Below the pieces are notes generated by a model. That model was not told where the DNA came from. It saw nothing but the letters and a program-made list of their open reading frames with translations, and made no database searches. Source: DATKJY01 sp964540105 (GTDB lineage: Bacteria > Zixibacteria > MSB-5A5 > GN15 > FEB-12). Taken from it: a stretch of 64,000 nt of DNA. Position numbers and translations under genes: made by a program. The first letter of the stretch is position 1. Every line of letters starts with the position of its first letter. Where the stretch lies: NCBI GenBank assembly GCA_964540105.1, contig CAZILL010000003.1, forward strand, positions 124,001-188,000. Reading direction: 5' to 3'. Below, piece by piece: positions 8,090 through 17,780 of the stretch.

Positions 8090-9390
8090 CGCTGCGGGAG
8101 GATGTGCGGTGTCAGGAGGATCACGAGATCGGTCGTCGATTTCTCATCGATCGTGTTCGTAAAGAGCAGCTTGCCGAGCAGGGGAATGCTGCCGAGCAGC
8201 GGCACCCGCTGAGTTCTCTTGATCGTGTTTTCCTTCAATAGTCCACCAAGGGCGGCCGTTTCACCGTCGCCGACGGTTATGCGAGTCTTGACTGATCGCG
8301 ACGCCTTAATCGGCTTCTGGTTGGGGGCAGTCCCCGCATACCCAATGATATCTTCAACTTTGGGCTCGACGTCGAGGGTGATCTTGCCGTCGCCGTTGAT
8401 GCGCGGTGTGACCTTGAGCGAAATGCCGACCTCAAAATCCTGGAAGGTGACAATGTCCTGAGTCGACGCGGCTTCGGTGAACCGATTGATCGTTTGGATG
8501 GGCGTAACGGTACTGATCTTTATCTCCGCTTCATGGTTTTCCACCGTGCTTATGCGGGGATCGGAGATCAGTTTGCTGTTTCCGCTCAAGTCAAGGAAGT
8601 CCAGAACGGCGTTCATCTGACCCACAGAGAGTGTCCCCCAAGTCCAGCGGCCGTTCTCCAGCTCGTACGTTGCCGCACTTGAAGAAGAGCCGGTGGAAGC
8701 AGCTGTGGTGCTGGTTCCAGTTGATGAAGATGCCTCCTTGATTCCTGCCAGCGAGGCGCCGATGCTTGAAGGCCACAAGAGCCCGAGTTTCGTCGAGTTG
8801 TCGAGTTTGGTCTCGAGAATCTTCACCTCGATCAGGACAACCTGCTCGGGAATATCCATCGCCGCCACAAAGGCAGCCAAATCCTGAACGACGCCGGGAT
8901 GATCAGTGATCACTATTCTATTGGCATGGTAGGTTCCAGTCCCCTTCGCGGTAGCGTCGGAGATCTGATCCAAGATTACAACCTGTCCTTTGGGAGACTT
9001 GCGCGACTCGAGGGCCTTCTTGGCCGAGCTTGGCTCAAGATACTTGAGCTGGATGACGATTGATGACAGTTCATCAGGATCAGTCGTCTCTGCGGATTTC
9101 ACGATGACAATGTTGTCGCGAAGTGTGTAACTGTACCCATTTGCACGCAGAATCGCATCAAGGGCGGTGCGGACATCGACGCTGTCAAGATGCACGGAGA
9201 TGGTTCCCTCCACTTTGTCAGAGAGGACAAGGTTCAGCTTGCTCTGGTCGGCGATCATTCGAAGGACTTTTGCGATCGGAACGGACTCCAGGGAAAGCGT
9301 GAGCGGAAGTCCGGCGTCGAGAGGCCCCGAGCCCGCGTTTGATGAGATCATTATGGCCAGGAAGGCAGAAAGATATAGCTTCGTCTTCAT
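8086..9390 (-). CDS. pilQ: Type IV pilus secretin PilQ
   Basis: 434 residues with a signal peptide (1 to about 22). A STN/N0-type domain at about 29-99 (LSLESVPIAKVLRMIADQ) is followed by an N1-like secretin repeat (about 108-190) and the secretin core (about 195-430), including IEVKILET, VGDGETAALGGLL and VPLLGSIPLLGKLLF. A Ser/Thr/Ala-rich insert lies at about 222-248. Secretins form the outer-membrane ring through which the pilus passes. It is shorter than proteobacterial PilQ, lacking AMIN domains. It is the last gene of the minus-strand pilus operon, four bases after pilP. Confidence 0.92.
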   Translation of the reverse strand: MKTKLYLSAFLAIMISSNAGSGPLDAGLPLTLSLESVPIAKVLRMIADQSKLNLVLSDKVEGTISVHLDSVDVRTALDAILRANGYSYTLRDNIVIVKSAETTDPDELSSIVIQLKYLEPSSAKKALESRKSPKGQVVILDQISDATAKGTGTYHANRIVITDHPGVVQDLAAFVAAMDIPEQVVLIEVKILETKLDNSTKLGLLWPSSIGASLAGIKEASSSTGTSTTAASTGSSSSAATYELENGRWTWGTLSVGQMNAVLDFLDLSGNSKLISDPRISTVENHEAEIKISTVTPIQTINRFTEAASTQDIVTFQDFEVGISLKVTPRINGDGKITLDVEPKVEDIIGYAGTAPNQKPIKASRSVKTRITVGDGETAALGGLLKENTIKRTQRVPLLGSIPLLGKLLFTNTIDEKSTTDLVILLTPHILPQR

Positions 9391-9393
9391 CGT

Positions 9394-9864
9394 CTATCCT
9401 TTGGTTACGTAAATGTCAAAGCGGTCGCCGTTATGTTCGAGCACAACTTTGTTCTTGTCGATTTTGACCACGCGAGCCTGATCCACGATATCCCCCACTC
9501 GGACGGCCTTTTGATTAATGTAGGCAAGCGGGGACGTGCTGCTGTACACAATGCCAGTGAGGATCCAGATAGCGGACCGAGTCGGAGACTGGTAGGCGGT
9601 CGGAGAACTTGGCACTGCGTTCCTCGGAGATACCGTACCGGTACGCACGAAGGGGTCGCGTCCCCAGGGCTTTGCTGCGCTTTCTTCGAGATCGATCTTC
9701 GGGCGCGAGCTACCGAGGGTGTCGACCACAGCGACGGAGGGAGCATGTCCCGGATCGGTGGGGAGGGAAGCGACCTTCTTGCCTATGGTGAAATTGTAGA
9801 GTCCGAAGAGGATGGCAGCTACCAAGACAGAATACACTACGCGCTTGCGAACAGCCTCGTTCAT
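9394..9864 (-). CDS. pilP: PilP-like pilus inner-membrane/periplasmic protein
   Basis: 156 residues: an N-terminal membrane helix (9-26), a Pro/Ser-rich linker, and a small beta domain from about 95 with ILTGIVYSSTSPLAYINQKAVRVGD and VVLEHNGDRFDIYV. This fits PilP or the GspC HR-domain fold (LxGIxxxxxxxxAxIxxxxxxxVGD). It starts inside the last bases of pilO and precedes pilQ, the position of PilP, which links the inner-membrane PilNO platform to the secretin. Unlike classic PilP it shows no lipobox, resembling PilP/GspC hybrids. The call rests on fold pattern and position. Confidence 0.7.
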   Translation of the reverse strand: MNEAVRKRVVYSVLVAAILFGLYNFTIGKKVASLPTDPGHAPSVAVVDTLGSSRPKIDLEESAAKPWGRDPFVRTGTVSPRNAVPSSPTAYQSPTRSAIWILTGIVYSSTSPLAYINQKAVRVGDIVDQARVVKIDKNKVVLEHNGDRFDIYVTKG

Positions 9865-10424
9865 GACTTCTCTCCTGACGCACCTATTTGAGCCTTGAAT
9901 CCGAGCGTGAGGGAGAGGGCGTCATTCTGGGTCGTCGATCTCGATATCTGGCACGCGGTGATGCCACGGAAATATACCGCCTTCTCGAGGAAAAGGACGA
10001 ATTGCCCGAACTTCAGGTAATCGCCGTTCATTCGCATCGAGACGTTGAGAAACTGCGGTTCGCCATTCTCAGGAATGTGTCGATTGATCTCGAGCAGCTC
10101 GCCGACGGACGGGACGATCTCAGTGACCGCAAGGTTGTATTGCGACGCGTCGTGACGAAGTTGATCGAGCAACTTGAGGACGTCCCCTTTGGCGTACAAC
10201 TTGGAATTCAATGCCTGCAGTTTCAAAGCCAAGTCTTCACGTGCGGCAATGATCTGGGGGAGCTGAGCGATGGTCAAGTTGAAATCGGTCAACTGGGCTT
10301 CCGCCTGGACAATCTGCGCGTTCAATGCGGTCCGTTCGTTCCGGACCGGAAGGTAGCCGGCTATCATCCAGATTGCGATCATCAGGATCGCGATAGCGAA
10401 ATGTGTCAGTACTCGCGACTTCAC
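9861..10424 (-). CDS. pilO: Pilus assembly protein PilO
   Basis: 187 residues: one membrane helix (about 7-27), a coiled-coil segment (about 30-75, NERTALNAQIVQAEAQLTDF), and a ferredoxin-like C-terminal domain. This is the layout of PilO, which dimerises with PilN at the inner membrane. It overlaps the neighbours on both sides by four bases, indicating translational coupling with the pilM/N fusion upstream and pilP downstream. Confidence 0.8.
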   Translation of the reverse strand: MKSRVLTHFAIAILMIAIWMIAGYLPVRNERTALNAQIVQAEAQLTDFNLTIAQLPQIIAAREDLALKLQALNSKLYAKGDVLKLLDQLRHDASQYNLAVTEIVPSVGELLEINRHIPENGEPQFLNVSMRMNGDYLKFGQFVLFLEKAVYFRGITACQISRSTTQNDALSLTLGFKAQIGASGEKS

Positions 10425-12037
10425 AGGACACCCCGCATATCCAATTGAAAGTCCATCTCGAAACCTGCGGCCAAGGGTCGCTTGCTGTAATGAGCAACGG
10501 TGACGTTTGAATAGAACGGGGAAGCCATCAGGTTTTCAACAAATTCAGCCAAAGTAACTTCGGGCGAGGTCTCTCGTGCTGTCACGATCCCCTGGACAAA
10601 GAGGTTGTGTCCCGTGCCATCCGAGTGAAAGTCCATGTTGACAAGTCGGATGCCAGCCGGCGTTAAGTGCGACAGTTCCTTAAGACTCGATCCGAGATAA
10701 CTCGGAACGGACTTGCTTTTCTCCAGGTAGTTCTGACTGGCTGAGATTTGGCGCTTGAGCATATTGTATGTGTCGAACATAGTCGAGCTCTTGAAGCTCT
10801 GCGTTCTATCGGCCAGCTCCGCCAGTTTCCAGGTATCAGCCGATAACCCTTTCCGCTCATTAATGTAACCAGCCAGAAGCAGCCCCCCGAGAACAATCAG
10901 ACCGACAAGAGTAGCATGGTTTGACTTCTTCGTCCTGAGGTCTTTCTGGTACTCGCTCGGCAGGAGATTAGCGAGACGGAAGTTGTTTGTGGCTGAGGCC
11001 ACGGCGGCCAGGCAGACTGGAAGCGAACTCTCTATAGAGAGATTCCCACACCCCGGGATATCGAGTTCCTCTGCCGGGAAGCGCTTGAACTCGAATCCAA
11101 AGTGATCCGTCAGGAGCTGAATGAGCTCGTCGCTATAGGAAAGATCTCCATAAATGTATATCCGATTGGCAAACTGAGAGGAGTATTGACCAGTGTAGTA
11201 ATCGAGAGAATTCTGAATTTCACCCGCCAGGGATTCCGCAAAGTACTCAAACACAGTTGTGCCGGTTCGTTGAGCGAGAAAAGAGGATCCCAGCGCACAG
11301 GAATGGCAAAACTCGAGGTTGGAACCCCGGTAGTACGCCAACTCAGTTCGCTGTCGCTCAATGTTTACGAGCGTGAAGAGCTTCTCCTCGGTGAAATCGG
11401 GTAATCCTCTGAGAAGATGGCCGATGACATCGTGCGTGTGGGAAATCCCACTCGGTCGAACACCCAGAGCATCAAACGGCGCAAGCTGATCGCGGATGAA
11501 ATTCTTGGTCGTCGCATGCAGGGCGATCTTCACGCGCTCCTGACCGTCGGACTGAAGGCGATATACTGGGCGGCTGTCGAACAGGCTTTCTCTGGGCGGA
11601 AATGGAATCTGCTTCTTGGCCTCAAACTCCACCGCTGCGTCCAGATCACCTTTCGCCAGAGCAGGCATTGGGAAAATTCGAAAGATCGTCTCGGGGCCTG
11701 CAACTGACAGCGTTACGCGAGAACCGGAGCCGCCGTGCTCTCGGAGATATTGACTGATGCTCTGAGTGATATGTCTGAGGCGTTCTTCGTCAGTCGCAAT
11801 GCTCTTTGGAAAGTACTCCTTTCGGGCGTCAAGGAGAGTACGGGTCTTGCCGCGATGCTTCGCCACGGCCATCTGAATCCCAGCTTGGTCGATGGCAAAG
11901 GAGATTTGCCGCAAGTACGCGACCTCCTGTCTTGCCGGTATCAACCGCTCAGAGTTGACCGACGGTGCGGCAGGAGTCGCCCGTCCACCAGCCAGATTTA
12001 CTGCAGGCCGCTTAGTTCGAATCTTCACGCCAAACAT
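10421..12037 (-). CDS. pilM: PilM-PilN fusion, actin-like pilus platform protein
   Basis: 538 residues, too long for PilM (about 350). Residues about 40-350 are the PilM/FtsA-like ATPase: SFAIDQAGIQMAVAKHRG begins the first nucleotide-binding element and LVNIERQRTELAYYRG matches the central strand. After SEYQKDLRTKK a membrane helix (about 372-390) and a coiled-coil then a ferredoxin-like domain follow (about 392-538), which is PilN. PilM normally binds a cytoplasmic peptide at the PilN N-terminus, so a covalent fusion keeps both in one chain. The frame is open throughout and the linker shows no internal ribosome site, so it looks real rather than a sequencing error. Confidence 0.85.
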   Translation of the reverse strand: MFGVKIRTKRPAVNLAGGRATPAAPSVNSERLIPARQEVAYLRQISFAIDQAGIQMAVAKHRGKTRTLLDARKEYFPKSIATDEERLRHITQSISQYLREHGGSGSRVTLSVAGPETIFRIFPMPALAKGDLDAAVEFEAKKQIPFPPRESLFDSRPVYRLQSDGQERVKIALHATTKNFIRDQLAPFDALGVRPSGISHTHDVIGHLLRGLPDFTEEKLFTLVNIERQRTELAYYRGSNLEFCHSCALGSSFLAQRTGTTVFEYFAESLAGEIQNSLDYYTGQYSSQFANRIYIYGDLSYSDELIQLLTDHFGFEFKRFPAEELDIPGCGNLSIESSLPVCLAAVASATNNFRLANLLPSEYQKDLRTKKSNHATLVGLIVLGGLLLAGYINERKGLSADTWKLAELADRTQSFKSSTMFDTYNMLKRQISASQNYLEKSKSVPSYLGSSLKELSHLTPAGIRLVNMDFHSDGTGHNLFVQGIVTARETSPEVTLAEFVENLMASPFYSNVTVAHYSKRPLAAGFEMDFQLDMRGVL

Positions 12038-12053
12038 AGCTGAGTGTTCTCAG

Positions 12054-12521
12054 TCAAAAGGTGATTCTGATGCTGTCCGCCCCGCCACCAATCGAGCGGA
12101 GAAGTCGGTTCGCCGGGTCATAGATGTAATTAGCGCCCCAGGCATCCTTCAGATAGGCTCCGCCCGCGCTATCCACGTAGGGACCGTTCCAGCCGATTCG
12201 AGTGAGCCTGTCATAGGTTGCAACAGAGACTGGCTTGGAAACAAGATCCGACAATTGGGTCGGCAGGATTCCAACGTCCCCTTCATACCCTCGGTCGACG
12301 TACTCACCTCCAGCTACCGCCGCGGGATTTCCGATGATCGCCTTCTTAAGGAGATTCATTTCATCCTTGGTGGCCGCTATCTTCGAGCTTGTTGTCATAC
12401 CCGTGAATTGCGGAACCGCGAAGGCGGCCAAGATTCCGATGACGACCAAAATGGTCGCAAGCTCGATCAGGGTAAAGCCGCTATGACCGAGCTTGTGTGA
12501 TTCGCGGAGTTGTCGTTTCAT
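12054..12521 (-). CDS. Type IV prepilin (minor or second pilin)
   Basis: 155 residues from ATG 12521. A short leader ends in Gly, then the class III signal SGFTLIELATILVVIGILAAFAVPQF with Glu5 and the hydrophobic helix; a small C-terminal domain follows (GWNGPYVDSAGGAYLKDAWGANYIYDPANR), a sequence typical of GspG-like pseudopilins or minor pilins. The frame is open further upstream, but that part lies inside the other pilin gene in a different frame; AGGAG sits eight bases before ATG 12521. It stands 11 bases after the first pilin and 16 bases before the PilM/N gene. Confidence 0.85.
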   Translation of the reverse strand: MKRQLRESHKLGHSGFTLIELATILVVIGILAAFAVPQFTGMTTSSKIAATKDEMNLLKKAIIGNPAAVAGGEYVDRGYEGDVGILPTQLSDLVSKPVSVATYDRLTRIGWNGPYVDSAGGAYLKDAWGANYIYDPANRLLRSIGGGADSIRITF

Positions 12522-12532
12522 CACGGCAACTC

Positions 12533-12964
12533 CTAAAAGTTGTTTTCTCCTGCCGTACTCGTGTTCGGCCAAACTTCGCCGGTTGTCGCGTTGTACGCCC
12601 AACCGCCACGGACACCAACGATCGTTCCCTTTGTTACGCCTGTGACGACCGAGTCGGGAGCATTCGCGGCAGCCTGATAGGGGTTCTTGGGAATTGAAGT
12701 GGCCATGACCGTTCCGACCGTCCCAAGCTGAACGACCGTGGGCCAAGCGGCAGTGCCTGTTGTAACAGCCTGGTTAGCGTAGTAGATCGTGATCCCTGAT
12801 CTCAGACCTCCCAGAGCGCCACGGCAGGCCGCATCCTTGGCCTGTGCAGTCATGTCCTGGTATTTTGGGATGGCGACGGCGGCCAATATGCCCAGAATAA
12901 CGATGATGATGACCAATTCAATCAGCGTGAAACCGCTGTTGCTGGACAGTTTTGAGAAACGCAT
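12533..12964 (-). CDS. pilA: Major type IV prepilin (PilA-like)
   Basis: 143 residues. Leader MRFSKLSSNSG, then FTLIELVIIIVILGILAAVAIPKYQD with Glu5, the prepilin peptidase site and the N-terminal assembly helix. The globular part is small and Gly/Ala/Thr-rich; two cysteines are not evident as a classic C-terminal disulfide loop. A strong AAGGAGG site lies just before the ATG, in line with high expression. The 81-base gap to pilC holds a perfect 14-base palindrome (13017-13030) that may be a regulatory site. Major-pilin status is inferred from first position and ribosome site. Confidence 0.85.
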   Translation of the reverse strand: MRFSKLSSNSGFTLIELVIIIVILGILAAVAIPKYQDMTAQAKDAACRGALGGLRSGITIYYANQAVTTGTAAWPTVVQLGTVGTVMATSIPKNPYQAAANAPDSVVTGVTKGTIVGVRGGWAYNATTGEVWPNTSTAGENNF

Positions 12965-13046
12965 GTTTCCTCCTTAGATAAGTGCACCTGATGGTTTAGT
13001 TCTCTACAATCTGAATATCGGAATTCCGATCTAATACTTTACCCGA

Positions 13047-14261
13047 CTACTGCTTCAGAACATGAATCAAGTTCCACATTGGCAAGAACATAGCCAGTGC
13101 CAGAACCAGGACAAAGGCACCGAGAAACAGGGTCAATATTGGCTCGATAATCGTCGTGAGCTGTCGGGAGCGATAATTGACCTCTTTGACATAATGATTC
13201 CCAACCTCATTGAGCATGGTCTCGAGCGAGCCGGATTCAAGGCCGATCGACATGAGTTGGAGAGCAAGGTCGGGGAAATAGACGAACTGGCCCTGTTCGA
13301 CACTGATCTCCTTTCCCGTCCGGAAGAGTTCGTCCATCTTCCGAATTTCGTCCGATATGGCGCTGTTCTTCACCGTATCGACGAGGATCTCCATGGAGCG
13401 GACAATGGGGAGCCCGGCCTTGAACATCATCCGAAACATGAGTGTGAAACGAGCAATGTTGCTCTTGATGACCAGATCACCGAAGACGGGTAACTTCAGC
13501 ATTTTCTTATCGAACCAGCGTCGTCCTTTCTCGGTGCTGAAGATCTTCTTTAAGAGGAATACGATGCCAATCAGGGTTCCGAGCACAATGGGCCAGTAGG
13601 TGGTGATGACATTGCTTGTGGCAATCAGTATCCTCGTCGGGAGGGGCAATTGAGCGTTGAAGGCATTGTAAAAGGCCACGAAACGCGGAATGACAAAAGC
13701 CATCATGACGAGAAAGGCCAGGGCGATTACACCCAGGACGATGATCGGATAGCGCGTGGCAACCTTGATCTGACGGCCGAGCTCCATTTCCCTCTCAAGC
13801 ATGAGGGAGAGCTCTTCGAGCGTGAATTCCAGTTTTCCTGACTCTTCTCCGGCCGCGACGCTGGCTGTATAGACGTTGGAGAACAGATCAGGAAAGGGAG
13901 TCATCGCTTCAGACAACGACTGCCCCGACTGAACTCCCGATCGGATTTGATCGATAGCGTCGTTGAAGCGGCTGCCCGGTTTTCCAATGCGAATGATGGA
14001 CAAGCTGCGCAGCAGTGGAATCCCCGTGCGGTGCAGTGTTGCGAGCTGGTTCGTAAACATGATCAGTTGCTCGTAATCTGTTCCTTGCAGGAGGCCAAAG
14101 AAGGAGAAGGGCTGGCGTCTGGGAATGACGCTGATCTTTACTGGAATGAGCTGCTGCTTGAGGAGGAACTCTTCCACGTTGTCGGTGCTGTGAGCGCTGA
14201 CGGTCCCCGTTCGAATTGATCCGTCGGAGGTGGCTGCCTGATATTTATACTGTTCTTGCAT
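13047..14261 (-). CDS. pilC: Type IV pilus platform protein PilC (GspF family)
   Basis: 404 residues with two GspF domains (about 70-195 and 270-395), each carrying the pattern FTNQLATLHRTGIPLLRSL / FRMMFKAGLPIVRSME, and three to four membrane helices (about 170-192, 220-242, 375-398). The family sits in the inner membrane and is driven by PilB to add or remove pilin subunits. The start overlaps the last 17 bases of pilB, so the two are translationally coupled. Confidence 0.92.
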   Translation of the reverse strand: MQEQYKYQAATSDGSIRTGTVSAHSTDNVEEFLLKQQLIPVKISVIPRRQPFSFFGLLQGTDYEQLIMFTNQLATLHRTGIPLLRSLSIIRIGKPGSRFNDAIDQIRSGVQSGQSLSEAMTPFPDLFSNVYTASVAAGEESGKLEFTLEELSLMLEREMELGRQIKVATRYPIIVLGVIALAFLVMMAFVIPRFVAFYNAFNAQLPLPTRILIATSNVITTYWPIVLGTLIGIVFLLKKIFSTEKGRRWFDKKMLKLPVFGDLVIKSNIARFTLMFRMMFKAGLPIVRSMEILVDTVKNSAISDEIRKMDELFRTGKEISVEQGQFVYFPDLALQLMSIGLESGSLETMLNEVGNHYVKEVNYRSRQLTTIIEPILTLFLGAFVLVLALAMFLPMWNLIHVLKQ

Positions 14262-15981
14262 TTGACGAGGTCACTCCAATGGCGAGGTCACTCCCGAAGT
14301 AGTCTTCGATGTTGGATGTCTCTTTGAGCAGCTCTTCCAGGCAGACCGTGCCGGCGGTCAACTTCTCAAGGCCGGTTTCAAAGAGCGGGAGATACCCGGA
14401 GCGCCTTGCATCTTCGCGGATGCGGTTCAGCGACGCGTTGTTCATAATGAGTTCGGCGATGTTGTTCGAGATCTCGATCAGCTCGTAGAGACCGGTCATC
14501 TTGTTGAAGCCGGTCCCCCGACACTGATTACACCCGGCGCCGCGACGAAAGTCTATGACTTCCGCCAGTTCCAGCAGACCCGCCCGACGTAAGACAGTAT
14601 CCGTTGGGCGGTAGCTTTCGAGGCAGTGTGAGCAATTGACGCGAATCAGCCGCTGAGCGATCACGCCTTTGACTGCTGCTGCCACCATATACGTTTCGAT
14701 TCCCATGTCCACGAGTCGGGCGATAGCTGACGGAGCATCGTTAGTGTGAATAGTGGAGAAGACGAGGTGGCCGGTAAGGGCTGACCGGATCGCCATCTGG
14801 GCCGTCTCACGGTCGCGAATCTCGCCGATCATGATGGTGTCAGGATTCTGCCGAAGAATAGCCCGCAGAGTTGCGGGAAAGGTCAATCCAGCCCGCTCGT
14901 TGATCTGAATCTGGTTGATAAGAGGGAGCGAATACTCGACCGGGTCCTCCACAGTAATGATATTCTTCTCGACCGAGTTGATCTCCTGAAGAGTAGCGTA
15001 GAGCGTTGATGTCTTGCCGCTGGAAGTTGGGCCAGAGATGAGAACAAGCCCTTCCGGCTTGCGAATAATCTGATTCCAGCTCTCCATGACTTTGTCGCGA
15101 AAGCCCAGCTGGCGAAATGACAAGAGAAGGTTTCTCCGATCGAGAATACGGATCACGATCTTCTCTCCATGAATGGTCGGGAGGGTCGATACCCGGAGAT
15201 CGATCGGTGCCCCGTCGACCTTAATCATCAGGCGACCATCCTGAGGAAGGCGTTTCTCAGAGACATCGAGGTCGGCGGCGATCTTTATGCGAGAGATGAC
15301 TTCGTTCTGCATGGACTTCGGCGGAGCAGCCTCTTCGCGCATAACCCCGCTGATGCGATAGCGGATGCGCAGCGCGGTTTCGTCGGGTTCAATGTGGATA
15401 TCGCTGGCGTGATCGCGAACCGCCTTGGAGATGATCAGATTGACGAGCTTGATGATCGGGCTCTCTGCTTCTCCGAGTCGATTGTCCAACTCGACGGCGG
15501 TCTCCGCCGCAGTCTCGTCGCGCCGCGTGCTGATGATTTCGTGGAGGGAATCCGCCACTGAATAGTATTGATTGATCGATTCCTTGATTTCCGACGATTT
15601 TGCAATAGCGCGCTTAATATCTTTGCCGGTAATGTACTTGATCTCATCGATGGCAATGATGTTGAGCGGATCGGACATGGCGAGCGTGAGGGCGTTGCCG
15701 ATTGCGAAGATCGGGATGAGCGTGTAGCGCCGAGCCAATTCGACCGAAATTTGTTGGACGACGGTGGGATCAAGAACCATCGAGGTGAGGGTAACCTTCG
15801 GGATTGAAAGACGTTCGGATATCGTTTCGATGAGCTGGTCTTCAGTGATATGCCCAAGCTCGACCAGGATGGTCCCCAGCCGCTTTCCGGACGACGCTTG
15901 CTCTCTGAGAGCTTCTTGCAGGAGCTCCCGGGAGATATATCCCTTTTCGACCAACAGGTCGCCGATTTTTTTGCGGGTCAT
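14245..15981 (-). CDS. pilB: Pilus extension ATPase PilB (GspE family)
   Basis: 578 residues. An MshEN/GspE N-terminal domain (about 1-145; IGDLLVEKGYISRELLQEAL) is followed by the catalytic core. Walker A is GPTSSGKTS at 317-325; the Asp box is VEDPVEY and Walker B IMIGEIRDRETA. A zinc-binding pair CSHC and CNQC lies near 455-490, as in PilB/GspE but not PilT. It powers pilus extension. First gene of an eight-gene minus-strand operon; no PilT-like retraction ATPase or prepilin peptidase is in the window. Confidence 0.93.
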   Translation of the reverse strand: MTRKKIGDLLVEKGYISRELLQEALREQASSGKRLGTILVELGHITEDQLIETISERLSIPKVTLTSMVLDPTVVQQISVELARRYTLIPIFAIGNALTLAMSDPLNIIAIDEIKYITGKDIKRAIAKSSEIKESINQYYSVADSLHEIISTRRDETAAETAVELDNRLGEAESPIIKLVNLIISKAVRDHASDIHIEPDETALRIRYRISGVMREEAAPPKSMQNEVISRIKIAADLDVSEKRLPQDGRLMIKVDGAPIDLRVSTLPTIHGEKIVIRILDRRNLLLSFRQLGFRDKVMESWNQIIRKPEGLVLISGPTSSGKTSTLYATLQEINSVEKNIITVEDPVEYSLPLINQIQINERAGLTFPATLRAILRQNPDTIMIGEIRDRETAQMAIRSALTGHLVFSTIHTNDAPSAIARLVDMGIETYMVAAAVKGVIAQRLIRVNCSHCLESYRPTDTVLRRAGLLELAEVIDFRRGAGCNQCRGTGFNKMTGLYELIEISNNIAELIMNNASLNRIREDARRSGYLPLFETGLEKLTAGTVCLEELLKETSNIEDYFGSDLAIGVTSSNARTV

Positions 15982-16117
15982 GGCACGCCTTTATCTACTC
16001 TCGATCAGATTGAATTAGTATCGGTAATTCCGTTGTTTTTTTTATGTATGGGATTTTGACCACAGTGGGTATGATGGTCCAGAGGTTCTCACCGGTGTTT
16101 GGAGGCTAATCTCTCAC

Positions 16118-17752
16118 TTGAGCTCAAACTGGGCGATTCACTTTTTCTTACTCTCGCTGATGTGCGCGTCACTAGAAATCGCGGCTCCGCGTGCTGTGTT
16201 TGCAGGCGTTTCCCCAGCCCCAAGTGCCGACGCTTCGGCCAGCCTCGACGGACGTATCATAGACAGTCTCATAATCGATAATAGGAATGTCTTCAACACC
16301 GAGGAGCGCCATCACGATAACTTCATTTACCGTATGGCGAACAAGCTCCGGTGGGTGACTAAGCCCTGGATTATTCGCAATGAGGTCCTCTTTGCGGTCG
16401 GCGACACCTTTTCTTCGGTGTTATCGGAAGAGACGGCCAGAAACCTTCGCTCTCGAGTGGCGTTGTACGAAGCCTGGGTTGAGACTGACACGTTGCAGAA
16501 CGGCCACGTGGTCGTGAGCGTTCGAACAATCGATCAATGGTCGTTGCGAGGAGGGGCTCGCCTGAGTCGTGAGGCCAATGAGACGAATTATCATATCGGC
16601 CTCGAGGACCTCAACCTCTTCGGTCGAAATGAATTTCTGTCGCTGTATTACTATGTTCAGGAGAGGGATCGGAATTTTACCGCCGTGACCTTTCGCGATC
16701 AAAGGGCCTTCGGCAAACCGTTCTCCGTGACGCTTGACTACAGCGGTCATCCTCTCGACGGGATTCGCCAGATTGCCATCGCCAAACCATGCTACAACCT
16801 GTTGCAGCGTCTGAGCTTCAATGTCACAACCGGTAAGCACAGCGGGAGGCGAGATCAGTATATTGACGACAATCGCAAGTCTGGTGAATCACGGTATAAG
16901 GCCGACCAGACGAAGCTTGACATCGGCTACCGTTTCGGGAGTTACCGCCAGAAGATCGGTCCCCTTCTCGCGTACAAGTACTTGTTCGAGACAGTACGTG
17001 ATACGGTCACTTTGCTTCCCGACGAGAGTGTTTCATTTCCTTCAGACTCCTTGTACCACCAGTTTGGGTTCGGGGGGCGTTGGTCGAACCTCGATTTTGC
17101 GGTTACGCGCCGAATTGCCGGGTTTTCATATACTGAGGACATTACGCTTGGCCAGAGCCTTGAGGTTATGTTCAGCAGGGCCTACAGCCAGCCCTTTGCC
17201 TCCGCGCTCTACGATCAGCTAAGCTGGCAAGTCTTTGCAGGGGCGCGTTTCGGCTCGAATATAGCGCTGGTGACTTATGACGATAGTCGCTCGTCGAAAG
17301 AAGGCCGAAACTTGCGTCGAGTCACAAATGTCACGGTGCGCTATTTCAACAACACCCTGTCCTACCTGACCGTGGCCCTTCGGGCAAGGTATATCGAGGA
17401 TATCCGTTCTCACGGCCAGCGAGGACTTGTTTTCGGCGGACTGAACGACCTTCGAGGTTACGATCGCTTCTTCAGAACCGGAGAACGACTGGCAGTTCTC
17501 AACATCGAAGGACGATTCTATCCGAAGCTGGAACTGTTGACCGCTCAATTTGGCGGTGTGCTGTTCATTGACGCGGGAACAGCGTGGATGCGAGGCCATC
17601 AATCGAGATGGCGTGATCTATACGCGAGTATCGGGGCCGGACTTCGCATAGCCTTGGACAAAATCGTAAAGGGGGATGTCATCAGGATTGACATTGCGCA
17701 TAGTCGTGTACACGACTGGGAGATTGCCATTGGAACGGGACAGTATTTCTGA
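16118..17752 (+). CDS. BamA/Omp85-type outer-membrane protein with POTRA-like domain
   Basis: 544 residues with a signal peptide (to about 29, ending VFA). Residues about 42-140 look like one or two POTRA-type modules (ARNLRSRVALYEAWVETDTLQNGHVVVSVRTID); the remainder is a beta-barrel rich in alternating aromatic strands. GGLNDLRGYDRFFRTGERLAVLNIEGRF contains the LRGY motif of Omp85 proteins and the protein ends in ...IAIGTGQYF with a terminal Phe. Such proteins insert or translocate outer-membrane or secreted proteins. At 544 residues with few POTRA modules it is smaller than BamA and is closer to TamA or an orphan Omp85. Start TTG 16118 has GGAGG about 12 bases upstream, so the start is uncertain. 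Confidence 0.72.
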   Translation: MSSNWAIHFFLLSLMCASLEIAAPRAVFAGVSPAPSADASASLDGRIIDSLIIDNRNVFNTEERHHDNFIYRMANKLRWVTKPWIIRNEVLFAVGDTFSSVLSEETARNLRSRVALYEAWVETDTLQNGHVVVSVRTIDQWSLRGGARLSREANETNYHIGLEDLNLFGRNEFLSLYYYVQERDRNFTAVTFRDQRAFGKPFSVTLDYSGHPLDGIRQIAIAKPCYNLLQRLSFNVTTGKHSGRRDQYIDDNRKSGESRYKADQTKLDIGYRFGSYRQKIGPLLAYKYLFETVRDTVTLLPDESVSFPSDSLYHQFGFGGRWSNLDFAVTRRIAGFSYTEDITLGQSLEVMFSRAYSQPFASALYDQLSWQVFAGARFGSNIALVTYDDSRSSKEGRNLRRVTNVTVRYFNNTLSYLTVALRARYIEDIRSHGQRGLVFGGLNDLRGYDRFFRTGERLAVLNIEGRFYPKLELLTAQFGGVLFIDAGTAWMRGHQSRWRDLYASIGAGLRIALDKIVKGDVIRIDIAHSRVHDWEIAIGTGQYF

Positions 17753-17780
17753 CGAAGACTGCGAAGGAGCGTTATTCACA

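Noticed and set aside
12522..12746. 75-residue N-terminal extension of the second pilin
   Set aside because: Overlaps the first pilin gene in another frame and is unlike a prepilin leader; ATG 12521 has its own ribosome site and gives a normal short leader.
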